From the NCBI GenBank assembly GCA_964614375.1, contig CAZTLI010000096.1, positions 1 through 13,975 on the forward strand: 13,975 nt of DNA, written 5' to 3'. Each line of letters opens with the position of its first letter. Position 1 is the stretch's first letter. The translations under genes were made by a program, and so were the position numbers. The notes under the pieces are model-generated. The model saw only the letters and a program-made list of their open reading frames with translations, had not been told where the DNA came from and did not search any database. The DNA comes from CAZTLI01 sp964614375 (GTDB taxonomy: Bacteria; Chloroflexota; Anaerolineae; Aggregatilineales; Phototrophicaceae). Below, in pieces: positions 6,391-12,915 of this stretch.

Positions 6391-6864
6391 ATGACCGACT
6401 TACTGGTTCGCCTGTATGATTTACCGCCGCTAGCGCCTGTATTGGAACAACAACACGCGGCAGGCATCACCATTCGTCGTCCGCTACCGCCAGAAAAGCA
6501 CCGTGTCGTTGATTGGGTGGGTGAACATTTTAGCGCGTATTGGCGCAGCGAGTGTGATGTCGCCTTCAGCAAGTCGCCGCCGTCGTGTTTTATCGCGGTC
6601 GAGGCCAACGCGCTGATCGGTTTTGGCTGTTACGATACCACCGCCCGAGCCTTTTTTGGGCCAACGGGTGTCGATGAAGGCGCACGCGGACGCGGGACAG
6701 GCACCGCCTTACTCCTCGCCTGCCTGCACGCCCTGTGGGAACAGGGTTATGTTTATGGCATCATCGGCGCGGCGGGGCCTGTCGATTTCTACGTCAAGAC
6801 TGTCGGCGCGATTCCCATCCCCGGTTCTGAAGATGGCATCTATAAAGGACTGCTGCGGAAGTAA
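6391..6864 (+). CDS. GNAT-family N-acetyltransferase
   Basis: 157 residues from the ATG at 6391; the frame is open to a TTG at 6325, but those residues are not domain-like. The acetyl-CoA-binding signature of the GNAT fold is seen at 99-104 (R-G-R-G-T-G) followed by a helix (ALLLACLHALWEQG), with the preceding strand containing an acidic turn (G-V-D-E-G). Strand 5 and the C-terminal part are compact (Y-G-I-I-G-A-A-G-P-V-D-F-Y at 122-134, then G-A-I-P-I-P-G-S near 139-146), with the usual aromatic after the strand-5 splay. The acceptor substrate cannot be told from the sequence. No strong ribosome site precedes the ATG. It lies 69 bases after dus, which is compatible with a two-gene transcript but does not imply a shared function. 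Confidence 0.85.
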   Translation: MTDLLVRLYDLPPLAPVLEQQHAAGITIRRPLPPEKHRVVDWVGEHFSAYWRSECDVAFSKSPPSCFIAVEANALIGFGCYDTTARAFFGPTGVDEGARGRGTGTALLLACLHALWEQGYVYGIIGAAGPVDFYVKTVGAIPIPGSEDGIYKGLLRK

Positions 6865-6961
6865 CCACCTGCATCCCCCAAAAGTACCTGTAACCTTCGT
6901 GCCTCCCAAACGATTTAATGAACGTAAACATGCGATAGCTGAGTTTAGGAGGCGCAAATTC

Positions 6962-7867
6962 ATGTTTTCTCTATTTAAAGGCAAAGGTCTTTTCCTCATC
7001 ATTGCTCTCATTTCTATTGTCGTGATGGCGCTGCCTGCCTTCGCGCAGGATGGCACCGATGACACCGGCGAAATTGACCCGCTGCTGGTCGAAATCGAAG
7101 GCACAATCGACTTTGTGGGTGATGACATCATTGTGGGTGATGTGGTGGTTGCGCCCGCAGGTGCATTCAATCCTTCCACCCTCGAACCGGGTATGTACGT
7201 CATTGTGATTGGCTATCTGCTCAATGACGACACCATTCAGGCGGTCAGCCTGGAAGTGGTTGAAGAAGACCCGGAAGCGACTGAAGAGCCAGAAGTCACA
7301 CCTGAACCCGAAATCACACCCGAACCGGAAGTCACACCCGATCCTGAAGCGACGGAAGAACCCGGAGAAGCAGTCGAACTCTGTGGCGGCAATAATGAAC
7401 ATCCTGTTGCGCTGGCAATCGCTGAAGAATTCGGCGTGAGCTATGAAGAAGTCATGGCGCTGCACTGCGCGGGCAACGGCTTCGGCAATATTACCCGTGC
7501 CTATTTGCTGGCAGCCGAATTCGGTGACGATGTGGACAGTATCTTAGCAGATGCCCATGCACGCGGCTGGGGTGCGGTGATGCGTGTCTATGATGTGCAT
7601 CCGTCTGACCTCGCGCCGGGACGTGCCATTGGTCATGGACGGAACAGCGATGATGATACGAGTGTCGATGCACAGACCGAAAGCAGCCAACGGGGTAACG
7701 GCAACGGCAATGGGCGTGGCAATGGCGGTAATAACGGTAATGGACGTGGCAATGGTAACGGCGGAGGCAACGGCAACGGCGGAGGCAACGGTGGCGGTAA
7801 CGGTAATGGCAATGGCGGCGGCAACGGTGGCGGCAATGGTGGAGGTCGCGGCAACCGGGGCGGCTGA
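6962..7867 (+). CDS. Secreted protein: DUF5666-like domain, PEPT linker, helical domain, Gly/Asn tail
   Basis: 301 residues from an ATG at 6962 with AGGAGG at 6947-6952, 9 bases upstream; the longer open frame overlaps the GNAT gene and is discarded. Order of parts: signal peptide 1-28 (cut after A-F-A before Q29); a small beta domain at about 42-100 (I-E-G-T-I-D-F-V-G-D-D-I-I-V-G) that resembles DUF5666 OB-like modules; an acidic linker of P-E-(V/I)-T-P-E repeats at 103-137; a helical domain at about 145-222 (H-P-V-A-L-A-I-A-E-E-F-G-V-S-Y-E-E-V-M) with Cys141 and Cys169, of a type I recall from Anaerolineae secreted proteins; and a tail at 244-301 made almost only of Gly, Asn and Arg. The tail is a simple-sequence stretch at DNA level built on GGCAACGGN units. 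An extracellular or wall-associated role is likely; nothing shows an enzyme. It is followed by a strong terminator. Confidence 0.88.
   Translation: MFSLFKGKGLFLIIALISIVVMALPAFAQDGTDDTGEIDPLLVEIEGTIDFVGDDIIVGDVVVAPAGAFNPSTLEPGMYVIVIGYLLNDDTIQAVSLEVVEEDPEATEEPEVTPEPEITPEPEVTPDPEATEEPGEAVELCGGNNEHPVALAIAEEFGVSYEEVMALHCAGNGFGNITRAYLLAAEFGDDVDSILADAHARGWGAVMRVYDVHPSDLAPGRAIGHGRNSDDDTSVDAQTESSQRGNGNGNGRGNGGNNGNGRGNGNGGGNGNGGGNGGGNGNGNGGGNGGGNGGGRGNRGG
7693..7863 (+). repeat. Simple-sequence tract coding the Gly/Asn tail
   Basis: Imperfect tandem copies of GGCAACGG(C/T) and GGTAACGG units, reading Gly-Asn-Gly-Gly with occasional Arg. The tract is prone to length change by slippage in steps that mostly keep the frame. 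Confidence 0.7.
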
Positions 7868-7910
7868 TGTTCCTGACTAGCGCACCTTAATCCCTAATCT
7901 TTCCACCATG

Positions 7911-7947
7911 GGCAGACGCTTGACTTCACACGGGCGTCTGCCTTTTT
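7911..7947 (+). terminator. Intrinsic terminator after the Gly/Asn-tail protein
   Basis: GGCAGACGC (7911-7919) pairs perfectly with GCGTCTGCC (7934-7942) and TTTTT follows directly. It lies 44 bases after the stop codon and closes the dus/GNAT/secreted-protein side. Confidence 0.88.
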
Positions 7948-8149
7948 CTTCGGCTCATGGTCAAAAGTAGCGCAATTATTGCAGGGCGAGCGATTTATAC
8001 CGCTTGTCTGCACCGATTCTATCCATGAGCCTTTTTCTTCAGATTGATGTCAGCTTTGCTTCAGTAAGATGTTTCGCAAGTCTAGTGCGCTACACTGAAT
8101 ATAACCATTCATTACAAATACGTTGAATACGGCAAACATCGGGGATGCT

Positions 8150-8542
8150 ATGAAGCACATCGAAGTCAAATGGGACAATGCAGAAAAAAAGGTCATTCAT
8201 GCCCTTTATCACCCGCAATGGTCATGGAAAGATTATCATATCGCACTCGACACCGTGATGGATATGACCGTCGTGCAGGGAATTACGTATCCGATACATT
8301 TCATCAATGAATATGTCGATGGGGCGCAAATCCCGGCGGGCAGTCCGCTGCCACACCATCGGCGCGCCCTCAAAGTGTTGCGCGTGGGCATCACGGTGTA
8401 TGTCACCCAGGACCGTGTGAGTATGACCGTGTTAGACACGTTTCAGCAGTTATTGAATCGGATTCCGGGTCGGGATTTCTGGTTTGTGGGCTGCGCCGAT
8501 GAAGCGCGCAAGATTATCGCCAAACACGCGGTACTCGTTTAA
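8150..8542 (+). CDS. Small STAS/SpoIIAA-like protein, relative of 4320-4727
   Basis: 130 residues from the ATG at 8150, with GGGG 5 bases upstream; a TTG 27 bases earlier also keeps the frame. It is a soluble protein without signal peptide. It begins with two strands (I-E-V-K-W and H-A-L-Y), then a helix opening W-S-W-K-D-Y, a strand rich in Ile and Phe (Y-P-I-H-F-I-N-E-Y-V-D-G), P-A-G-S-P-L-P, a helix, the strand G-I-T-V-Y-V-T, a helix (MTVLDTFQQLLNRI) and a last strand with W-F-V-G-C-A-D-E-A. The same order and several of the same landmarks occur in the protein between the two receivers, so the two are probably paralogues. It stands alone between the terminator at 7947 and the convergent DUF427 gene, with only 2 bases to that gene's stop. 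Function is unknown; a regulatory, ligand- or partner-binding role is inference. Confidence 0.82.
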   Translation: MKHIEVKWDNAEKKVIHALYHPQWSWKDYHIALDTVMDMTVVQGITYPIHFINEYVDGAQIPAGSPLPHHRRALKVLRVGITVYVTQDRVSMTVLDTFQQLLNRIPGRDFWFVGCADEARKIIAKHAVLV

Positions 8543-8544
8543 CA

Positions 8545-9045
8545 TCACCAGCCCATCGTGCCCGGTTCGCCTTTGAAGGGGCCGACGACATCGCTGGTAA
8601 TCCATCCGCCATAAAATCCACCCGGCTGCGGCGTGACCCGTTCGTCATCCACATAACAGGCGTCCATCAAACCGGGATAGAACGTCACGAAACCCCGTAT
8701 GGCCTCGAAGCCGCGAGTCGGTTTTAGATAACCCCACGCCGCATTTTCGACCGGGCGTTCCCCGACTTTCACTGTCCAATAGCGGGCCTCGCCTTTGAAT
8801 TCGCAAAATGTGCTCCGTTTTGTCGGGGATAGATAGTCCATCTGCACATCATCAGGCGGGATGTAGTAATTGGGTGGATGACTGGTTTCGAGGACGCGAT
8901 AGGCGCGGGTTGTATCGGCGATGGTCACGCCATTGAACACGACTCTGATGCGTTTGTCTGTCCGTTCTACACGCGGCGGACGGGGATAATCCCACACGCT
9001 CTCCTGACCGGGTTTGGGCGTTTGTCGCTGGATGGGTTTTGGCAT
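8545..9045 (-). CDS. DUF427 family protein
   Basis: 166 residues from the ATG at 9045, which has AAGG 7 bases upstream; 32 further in-frame residues upstream look non-coding and overlap the repeat region. The DUF427 signature is nearly complete: W-D-Y-P-R-P-P at 18-24, F-N-G-V-T-I-A-D-T-T-R-A at 37-48, V-L-E-T-S-H-P-P at 51-58, Y-Y-I-P-P at 60-64, the C-E-F-K-G-E-A-R-Y motif at 81-89, A-A-W-G-Y near 102-106, V-T-F-Y at 120-123 and the C-terminal P-Q-P-G-G-F-Y-G-G-W-I-T followed by G-P-F-K-G-x-P-G-T-M-G-W. Members are small soluble proteins with a conserved Cys and many invariant aromatic and Gly residues; the biochemical role of the family is not established. It ends 2 bases from the convergent gene at 8150-8542. 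Confidence 0.92.
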   Translation of the reverse strand: MPKPIQRQTPKPGQESVWDYPRPPRVERTDKRIRVVFNGVTIADTTRAYRVLETSHPPNYYIPPDDVQMDYLSPTKRSTFCEFKGEARYWTVKVGERPVENAAWGYLKPTRGFEAIRGFVTFYPGLMDACYVDDERVTPQPGGFYGGWITSDVVGPFKGEPGTMGW

Positions 9046-9075
9046 CGTATGACCTTTTCTACGTAACTCATTGGC

Positions 9076-9176
9076 AGCGGGCTTCAGCCTGTTGCACAAG
9101 GGGCTAAAGCGCCTTGTCTCGATTATGCCTGAAATTACCAATGTGCGCCGTAAAGCCCCTTGATTTAGCTATGGGG
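9076..9176. repeat. Cluster of three imperfect hairpins
   Basis: Three palindromes lie in about 100 bases before the DUF427 gene: AGCGGGCT/AGCCTGTT at 9076-9093 (two wobble pairs, 2-base loop), ACAAGG/CCTTGT at 9096-9117, and AAGCCCC...GGGG at 9153-9176. In addition CAAGGGGCT (9097-9105) is an exact inverted match to AGCCCCTTG (9154-9162), so alternative long-range pairing is possible. These resemble dispersed REP/MITE-like hairpins. The last has the form seen at the ends of IS200/IS605 elements. Confidence 0.55.
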
Positions 9177-9405
9177 ATATAAGGCGCGTGGTACGTGTGA
9201 CTGGATTTTGTCCGACAATAGCCGAGACAAAATCCGCCATGCCACCCCATTTTGTGGTATAATTGGTATGTCGTACAGAAGCAGAATAGGCTCAGACGAC
9301 ACTTGCAGTACCGGATGGGACGCATCCGTGTTGCATAACGTAGCCCGTTGGGGCAAGCGTGCAACAGAAGCCCCAGAATTTATTCGTGGGGAGCGTCACA
9401 AATAG
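9150..9405 (+). mobile_element. Putative miniature IS200/IS605-type (TnpB-derived) element
   Basis: The stretch carries end-like structures but almost no coding interior. A left hairpin (AAGCCCC...GGGG, 9153-9176) is followed by a perfect 10-bp inverted repeat (GGATTTTGTC 9203-9212, GACAAAATCC 9226-9235), a TATAAT at 9258-9263, a 45-codon ORF starting M-S-Y-R-S-R-I at 9268, and a right hairpin GAAGCCCCAGAAT...ATTCGTGGGG at 9367-9391 ending in GAGCGTCACA. The right hairpin and its flank closely resemble the 3' end of TnpB/omega-RNA units known from IS605-group elements. Exact termini were not determined. Identification rests on structure and motif memory, without alignment. Confidence 0.5.
9268..9405 (+). 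pseudogene. Internally deleted tnpB remnant
   Basis: A 45-codon ORF opens M-S-Y-R-S-R-I, which matches the usual TnpB beginning (M-x-Y-R-x-R-I), and ends A-T-E-A-P-E-F-I-R-G-E-R-H-K over the right-end hairpin, where TnpB genes of this group usually finish. The several hundred codons for the RuvC and zinc-finger parts are missing, so no nuclease can be made. TATAAT lies 5 bases before the ATG, too close for normal initiation of a leadered mRNA. It is read as the scar of an internal deletion, as in miniature IS605 derivatives. Confidence 0.45.
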
Positions 9406-9411
9406 GCAATC

Positions 9412-9435
9412 GGACACGGCGTGCCGTGTCCCTAC
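9412..9435. repeat. Dispersed palindrome, copy 1
   Basis: GGACACGGC (9412-9420) and GCCGTGTCC (9423-9431) form a perfect 9-bp inverted repeat with a 2-base centre, followed by CTAC. A second element with the same plan, a GGAC... stem and a TCCCTAC ending but different inner bases, is at 11728-11753. This looks like a REP/MITE family whose stem evolves by compensatory change. Confidence 0.65.
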
Positions 9436-9502
9436 GAATGTCCGCCAAAATTGGCTTTGATATGTGACTATTTGCTGCCCGCCCACTATAACACAGCCAC
9501 TA

Positions 9503-10000
9503 TCAGTTTTGTGTCTGAACGTTAATGGTGATTTGTAGCTCGGTGTCGGTGATGGTGATGGTGGTTAATGTCGCACGCGGATTATTTTGGCGGGCGCGCC
9601 CACCAAGCCCCTGTGCAAGCTGCTGGTTGAACTGCTCAATACGCGCATCCGTCGCATCCCAACCATCAATCTGTGCGCTGGTGATTTGCACGAGTACGTC
9701 GCCATCAACAACCGCGGCTGTGAGCGTGACCGTGCCCGATATACGTCCGCCACCATCGCGGCGGTCATGTTCGCCCGAAATCACGATTTGACCGGGTTGC
9801 AGATCAATGCTGGGGTTACGCAGCAGCGGATTGGCGCTGTTGTTGAGCGCATTCTGGATGATGGTGTTGACTTCGGCTTCGGTGAGTGTGATGGTGACAT
9901 TGGTCGTACCGTCACCGCCCTGCTCGACTCGCACATTGCTAAAATTACAGGCGGCAAGGCTAAGTACAGCTATGGCTAACAAAACAAATCGTTGCAACAT
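9503..10000 (-). CDS. Small lipoprotein, possibly DUF2993/TULIP-like
   Basis: 165 residues from the ATG at 10000, with GGGGAG 9 bases upstream. Residues 1-17 are a signal peptide with lipobox L-A-A-C, giving lipidation at Cys18. The mature part alternates strands and helices: V-T-I-T-L-T-E-A-E-V-N-T-I-I at 34-47, a region I-D-L-Q-P-G-Q-I-V-I-S-G-E, then I-S-G-T-V-T-L-T-A-A-V, a helix with D-A-R-I-E-Q-F-N-Q-Q-L, and a final strand pair (T-T-I-T-I-T-D and L-Q-I-T-I-N-V). This pattern of an LTEAEVN helix, then amphipathic beta-sheet, resembles lipid-binding DUF2993 or related TULIP-like lipoproteins; that match is tentative. It may hold a hydrophobic ligand at the cell surface. The next gene upstream (LysM lipoprotein) is also minus-strand but 219 bases away, so separate transcription is likely. 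Confidence 0.8.
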   Translation of the reverse strand: MLQRFVLLAIAVLSLAACNFSNVRVEQGGDGTTNVTITLTEAEVNTIIQNALNNSANPLLRNPSIDLQPGQIVISGEHDRRDGGGRISGTVTLTAAVVDGDVLVQITSAQIDGWDATDARIEQFNQQLAQGLGGRARQNNPRATLTTITITDTELQITINVQTQN

Positions 10001-10122
10001 GGGTTAAGTCTCCCCTGATAGACTAAACACTGCCTTGATTCTAGGCATGAACGTGTTTTGCGGATATTGGGAGAATGTAAAATTTTGTCCTGTGTCCTCG
10101 CGCCGTGTGCTAAAGTCATGCG

Positions 10123-10160
10123 GCTAAAATTGAGGAAGCCCCACGAATGAGGCTTTTAGC
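10123..10160. repeat. Hairpin in the 10001-10219 gap
   Basis: GCTAAAA (10123-10129) can pair with TTTTAGC (10154-10160), with an inner AGCC/GGCT stem. It lies just beyond the 3' end of the LysM lipoprotein gene and could act in 3' end formation on that strand. It lacks a clean T-run. The rest of this 219-base gap shows nothing else. Confidence 0.35.
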
Positions 10161-10219
10161 AATCGAATCAGACCCAATCAGTCCAGCTATTAATAGAAAT
10201 TCGGTATTCATGACCTTGA

Positions 10220-11518
10220 CTACGGCGCTTCGAGGGCGAAGGTGTTGGTATTGGATACCTGTACTGCCAATCCACCTTCGGGCATGGTCATATAGAAATA
10301 GGGGGCTTGTACGGGCGCGCGGGTGAAGGCTACCGTCATCGTATACCCCGCTTCCGGCGCGAGTCCCCAACCGAGCAGATTCCGCACGGACGCATGATTG
10401 CCCCACACACGTCCGAAACCTTGCACAGGCGATGTGCGGCCTGATGGTGGCGTGTCGGTCACGGGGTTGGATGGCAAATTGGTATACGTAGACAGTGGAT
10501 AGCGATAAACCGAGCCATACGAACCCGATGTCAGCGCGGCAAATACGAATATCTCTTCGGTATCGGCGCGCCATAACATAAACCCACGCTCAAAGGCTTG
10601 ATAGGCCGCCTGTGTTGTCGCGCGTTGCAAGGGCAGATTGCAGGTATTGCGATAGAAAGTTGGATAGCAGGGCTGCCCGCCTGACGTTGATGTCGCGACG
10701 GTCACATGCACATAGGACGACGCCAATCGCTCGTAAATGACCTGTGAGCCGGTGGTCGAAGTCTGGCGATTCGCCGCCCACACGATAAAGCGGACATCGC
10801 CCTCAAAATTGGCGGGAATGGGATAGGTGTAACTGCCTGTCAGCGGCAGCGTATCGTACAGGGCCAGCAGATTATTGCGCGGATCGGCATTATAAACGCT
10901 GGGGCTGCCCGGACTGAGATTGTATACCTGCCAGATTTCGACCAGCGCCATCTGCGCGCCTTCTATTTGCCAGTTGATGGTCACCTGCGCGCCGGGATTG
11001 GCGCTCTGTGTGCTCGAACTCAAGCTGACGATGCGCGCTTGTGTCTGTCCAACGGGTGTATTGACAGGTGTATTCCCTGCTGGTAACTGCGGCACATACA
11101 GCACCGTGCCCACTGTCAATATATCGGGATTGGTCAGACAATTTGCTTGCGCCAGTTCATCGACGCTGCTGCCTGTTTGGGTTGCGATGCTGGTCAATGT
11201 GTCGCCGCTTTGCACGGTATAGGCAGGCCATGTGCTGTTGACGAGACAGGCGGTTTGTGGTGTGGGATTGAGTGTGCTGGCGGGCAATACGCTGGTGTTG
11301 GACGTATTGCTTGTGGGGATGATTGTGAAGTTGTTCGTTGGTGTGAGGGTGGGCAGGGATGCGCTGCCGCCGTTCGGCTGCGAAGGCGTGTCGCTGGCTG
11401 TGTCCGTGTTGGGCAGCACCGTCTGTACCGCCTGCGATGTGAGATTGCACGCCACCAGCAGCAGCATTATCACAATAAACATGCCCGCCCGTAAACTGTT
11501 TACCCTGATTTTCTTCAT
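10220..11518 (-). CDS. LysM-domain lipoprotein
   Basis: 432 residues counted from the second of two adjacent ATGs (11521, 11518), which GGGGGA precedes at good spacing; 73 further residues upstream in frame are discarded as not protein-like. Signal peptide 1-23 with lipobox L-V-A-C gives lipidation at Cys24. Residues 30-95 are a Ser/Thr/Pro/Asn-rich spacer. A LysM peptidoglycan-binding domain follows at 99-145 (Y-T-V-Q-S-G-D-T-L-T-S-I-A, then N-P-D-I-L-T-V-G-T-V-L-Y-V-P). A beta-sandwich-like region at about 161-276 (I-N-W-Q-I-E-G) comes next. The C-terminal module at 284-398 contains F-E-R-G-F-M-L-W-R, P-P-S-G-R-T-S-P-V-Q-G-F-G-R-V-W and V-R-N-L-L-G-W-G, a motif set I know from Chloroflexota surface proteins without assigned function. 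Cys91 and Cys127 flank the LysM, and Cys284 and Cys293 could pair. Expected location is the membrane surface, bound to cell wall. Confidence 0.88.
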   Translation of the reverse strand: MKKIRVNSLRAGMFIVIMLLLVACNLTSQAVQTVLPNTDTASDTPSQPNGGSASLPTLTPTNNFTIIPTSNTSNTSVLPASTLNPTPQTACLVNSTWPAYTVQSGDTLTSIATQTGSSVDELAQANCLTNPDILTVGTVLYVPQLPAGNTPVNTPVGQTQARIVSLSSSTQSANPGAQVTINWQIEGAQMALVEIWQVYNLSPGSPSVYNADPRNNLLALYDTLPLTGSYTYPIPANFEGDVRFIVWAANRQTSTTGSQVIYERLASSYVHVTVATSTSGGQPCYPTFYRNTCNLPLQRATTQAAYQAFERGFMLWRADTEEIFVFAALTSGSYGSVYRYPLSTYTNLPSNPVTDTPPSGRTSPVQGFGRVWGNHASVRNLLGWGLAPEAGYTMTVAFTRAPVQAPYFYMTMPEGGLAVQVSNTNTFALEAP

Positions 11519-11782
11519 CATTTCCCCCTGACACACATTGTTTAGTTTAACCCCATATCCAGTGTAGCGGGTATGACGCGGGGAATGATGACGCCAGCAA
11601 TACGCTTGCTCTACGGTGGTGTTACGAGGGGAAGTACCCATACTGACCTGTGACGACGTATCAAGCGAAAAGCATTGGAACGGCAAAGGGCGCACAAGTG
11701 CGTTACACAGAGGACACAAAGCAGCGTGGACGACCACGCCGGGTCGTCCCTACAGGACACTCTTTTGGGGGGTAACAGCCAA
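11519..11782. other. Intergenic region with a dispersed palindrome
   Basis: This gap lies between the LysM lipoprotein start and the azlCD terminator. Apart from the palindrome at 11728 no gene or RNA was seen. The open frames crossing it have no ribosome sites or protein-like composition. Confidence 0.5.
11728..11753. repeat. Dispersed palindrome, copy 2
   Basis: GGACGACC (11728-11735) pairs with GGTCGTCC (11742-11749) across a 6-base loop, and CTAC follows, as in the copy at 9412-9435. The two share the GGAC outer stem and the TCCCTAC end but differ inside the stem. Confidence 0.6.
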
Positions 11783-11783
11783 C

Positions 11784-11813
11784 AAAAAACCGCCGCACAA
11801 TTCGGCAGCGGTT
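11784..11813 (-). terminator. Intrinsic terminator of the azlCD operon
   Basis: On the minus strand AACCGC plus CCG (with one bulged base) pairs with CGG plus GCGGTT, followed by a run of six T (plus-strand A-run 11784-11789). It lies about 27 bases after the azlD stop codon. Confidence 0.8.
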
Positions 11814-11839
11814 GGAAGGTCTGTAGATGAGAAAACGAG

Positions 11840-12166
11840 TCAAACGCCTGTCACCGCACGCCAGAGCAGGAACACACCCATGCCGATGACGATGGTCATG
11901 AGCAGATTTTTCGTGCGCCAGGAAACCAGCGCCGCCACAATCCCCGCAACAAGATAGGCGTTGGTCGGATTGACCTGCCATGTGCCATCACGTATCAACA
12001 GTTCGGGCACGATAATGGCGGTTAATACCGCTACAGGCACATACCGCAGCGCGCGACTCACCCGGTCTGGTAGCTGCAATTTGCCCACCAGCGCCAGTAC
12101 GGGATAACGCACACCAAAGGTCACTGCCGTCATGCCCACAATCATCAACAGTTCGCTGCCGGTCAT
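11840..12166 (-). CDS. azlD: AzlD-family branched-chain amino acid exporter subunit
   Basis: 108 residues, the normal size of AzlD. It is the small membrane partner of AzlC; the pair exports branched-chain amino acids or analogues across the cytoplasmic membrane. Hydrophobic segments lie at about 5-27, 40-58, 68-84 and 87-104. The family signature R-A-L-R-Y-V-P-V-A-V-L-T-A-I-I-V-P-E is at 38-55 and the W-R-T-K-N segment at 83-87. The start codon overlaps the azlC stop (ATGA at 12166-12163) and an AGGAGG inside the azlC end stands 7 bases before it, so the two are translationally coupled. An intrinsic terminator follows the gene. Confidence 0.92.
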   Translation of the reverse strand: MTGSELLMIVGMTAVTFGVRYPVLALVGKLQLPDRVSRALRYVPVAVLTAIIVPELLIRDGTWQVNPTNAYLVAGIVAALVSWRTKNLLMTIVIGMGVFLLWRAVTGV

Positions 12167-12915
12167 GAGGACGCCTCCTGCTCACCTGTCACTGCCAGCA
12201 TCCGGTCACGACGCGGTGTGATGACCGTTTCCATAAAGATGCCCGCCGCAATGCCCGCGACAGCCGCGACCATCAAACCCATTTTGTTGGGCATGGGATA
12301 GGCCAGCAGCGCGGTCACACCTGCTACCAGCGCACACACCACCATCGGACGATTGACCAACAGCGGCACGACAATGCCAATGAATGTCACCGACATGGCT
12401 ACGTCCAGACCCAATTCAGCCAAGCCGGGCTGCTGTCCGGCGATGATGCCGATGATGGTGCAGAGCTGCCAGTTGGTATACATAATCACGGATGAGCCGA
12501 AGTGATACCAGTGTTTATAGGGCGATTCGTCTGCCTGTGGATAACGGGTGATGACGACGGCGTAGGTCTCGTCCGTCAGCCAGAAGCCCAGCGGCAGCAG
12601 CCACTTTTGCGGCAGATGTTTCATATACGGCGCAAGTGAGGCCGAATAGAGCGCGTGACGCAGATTGACCACGAAGGTCGTCAGCACGATGATGACGATA
12701 CCAATGCCTTGCGTCGCCAATCCCGCCGCGATGAACTGTGCCGACCCCGCGAACACAAATAACGACATGCCCATTGTCGCGGCGGGCGATAAGCCTCCGC
12801 CCACGCCCACCGCGCCGAAGATGATGCCAAATGGAATCGCGCCCAGCACCAAAGGCAGCGTCCCGCGTATCCCGGCGATGAATTCACTTTTGCGCGTGTA
12901 TGATGACGTGTTCAA
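12163..12915 (-). CDS. azlC: AzlC-family branched-chain amino acid exporter, large subunit
   Basis: 250 residues from a TTG at 12915 preceded by GGAG with a 6-base gap; the frame also reaches an ATG at 12966 (with a TTG just before it), whose nearest ribosome-site-like sequence is about 13 bases away. The shorter start gives the usual AzlC length. It is a polytopic inner-membrane protein with family motifs G-T-L-P-L-V-L-G-A-I-P-F-G at 18-30, F-A-G-S-A-Q-F at 55-61, N-L-R-H-A-L-Y at 84-90 and L-T-D-E-T-Y-A-V at 113-120, followed by several hydrophobic segments to about 232 and a charged C-terminus. It forms an exporter with AzlD, encoded next with a 4-base overlap. In other bacteria such pairs export valine, leucine, isoleucine, methionine or the toxic analogue 4-azaleucine. 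The AraC-type gene upstream on the same strand is the likely regulator. Confidence 0.92.
   Translation of the reverse strand: MNTSSYTRKSEFIAGIRGTLPLVLGAIPFGIIFGAVGVGGGLSPAATMGMSLFVFAGSAQFIAAGLATQGIGIVIIVLTTFVVNLRHALYSASLAPYMKHLPQKWLLPLGFWLTDETYAVVITRYPQADESPYKHWYHFGSSVIMYTNWQLCTIIGIIAGQQPGLAELGLDVAMSVTFIGIVVPLLVNRPMVVCALVAGVTALLAYPMPNKMGLMVAAVAGIAAGIFMETVITPRRDRMLAVTGEQEASS

Noticed and set aside
9104..9486. Several short open frames on both strands in the repeat region
   Set aside because: All lie over hairpins or the element remnant and none has a plausible start site or composition, except the TnpB-like frame reported.
10123..10160. Another IS605-like right end suggested by GAAGCCCCACGAATGA
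   Set aside because: The similarity stops after about 10 bases and no element-like flank or second end is visible.
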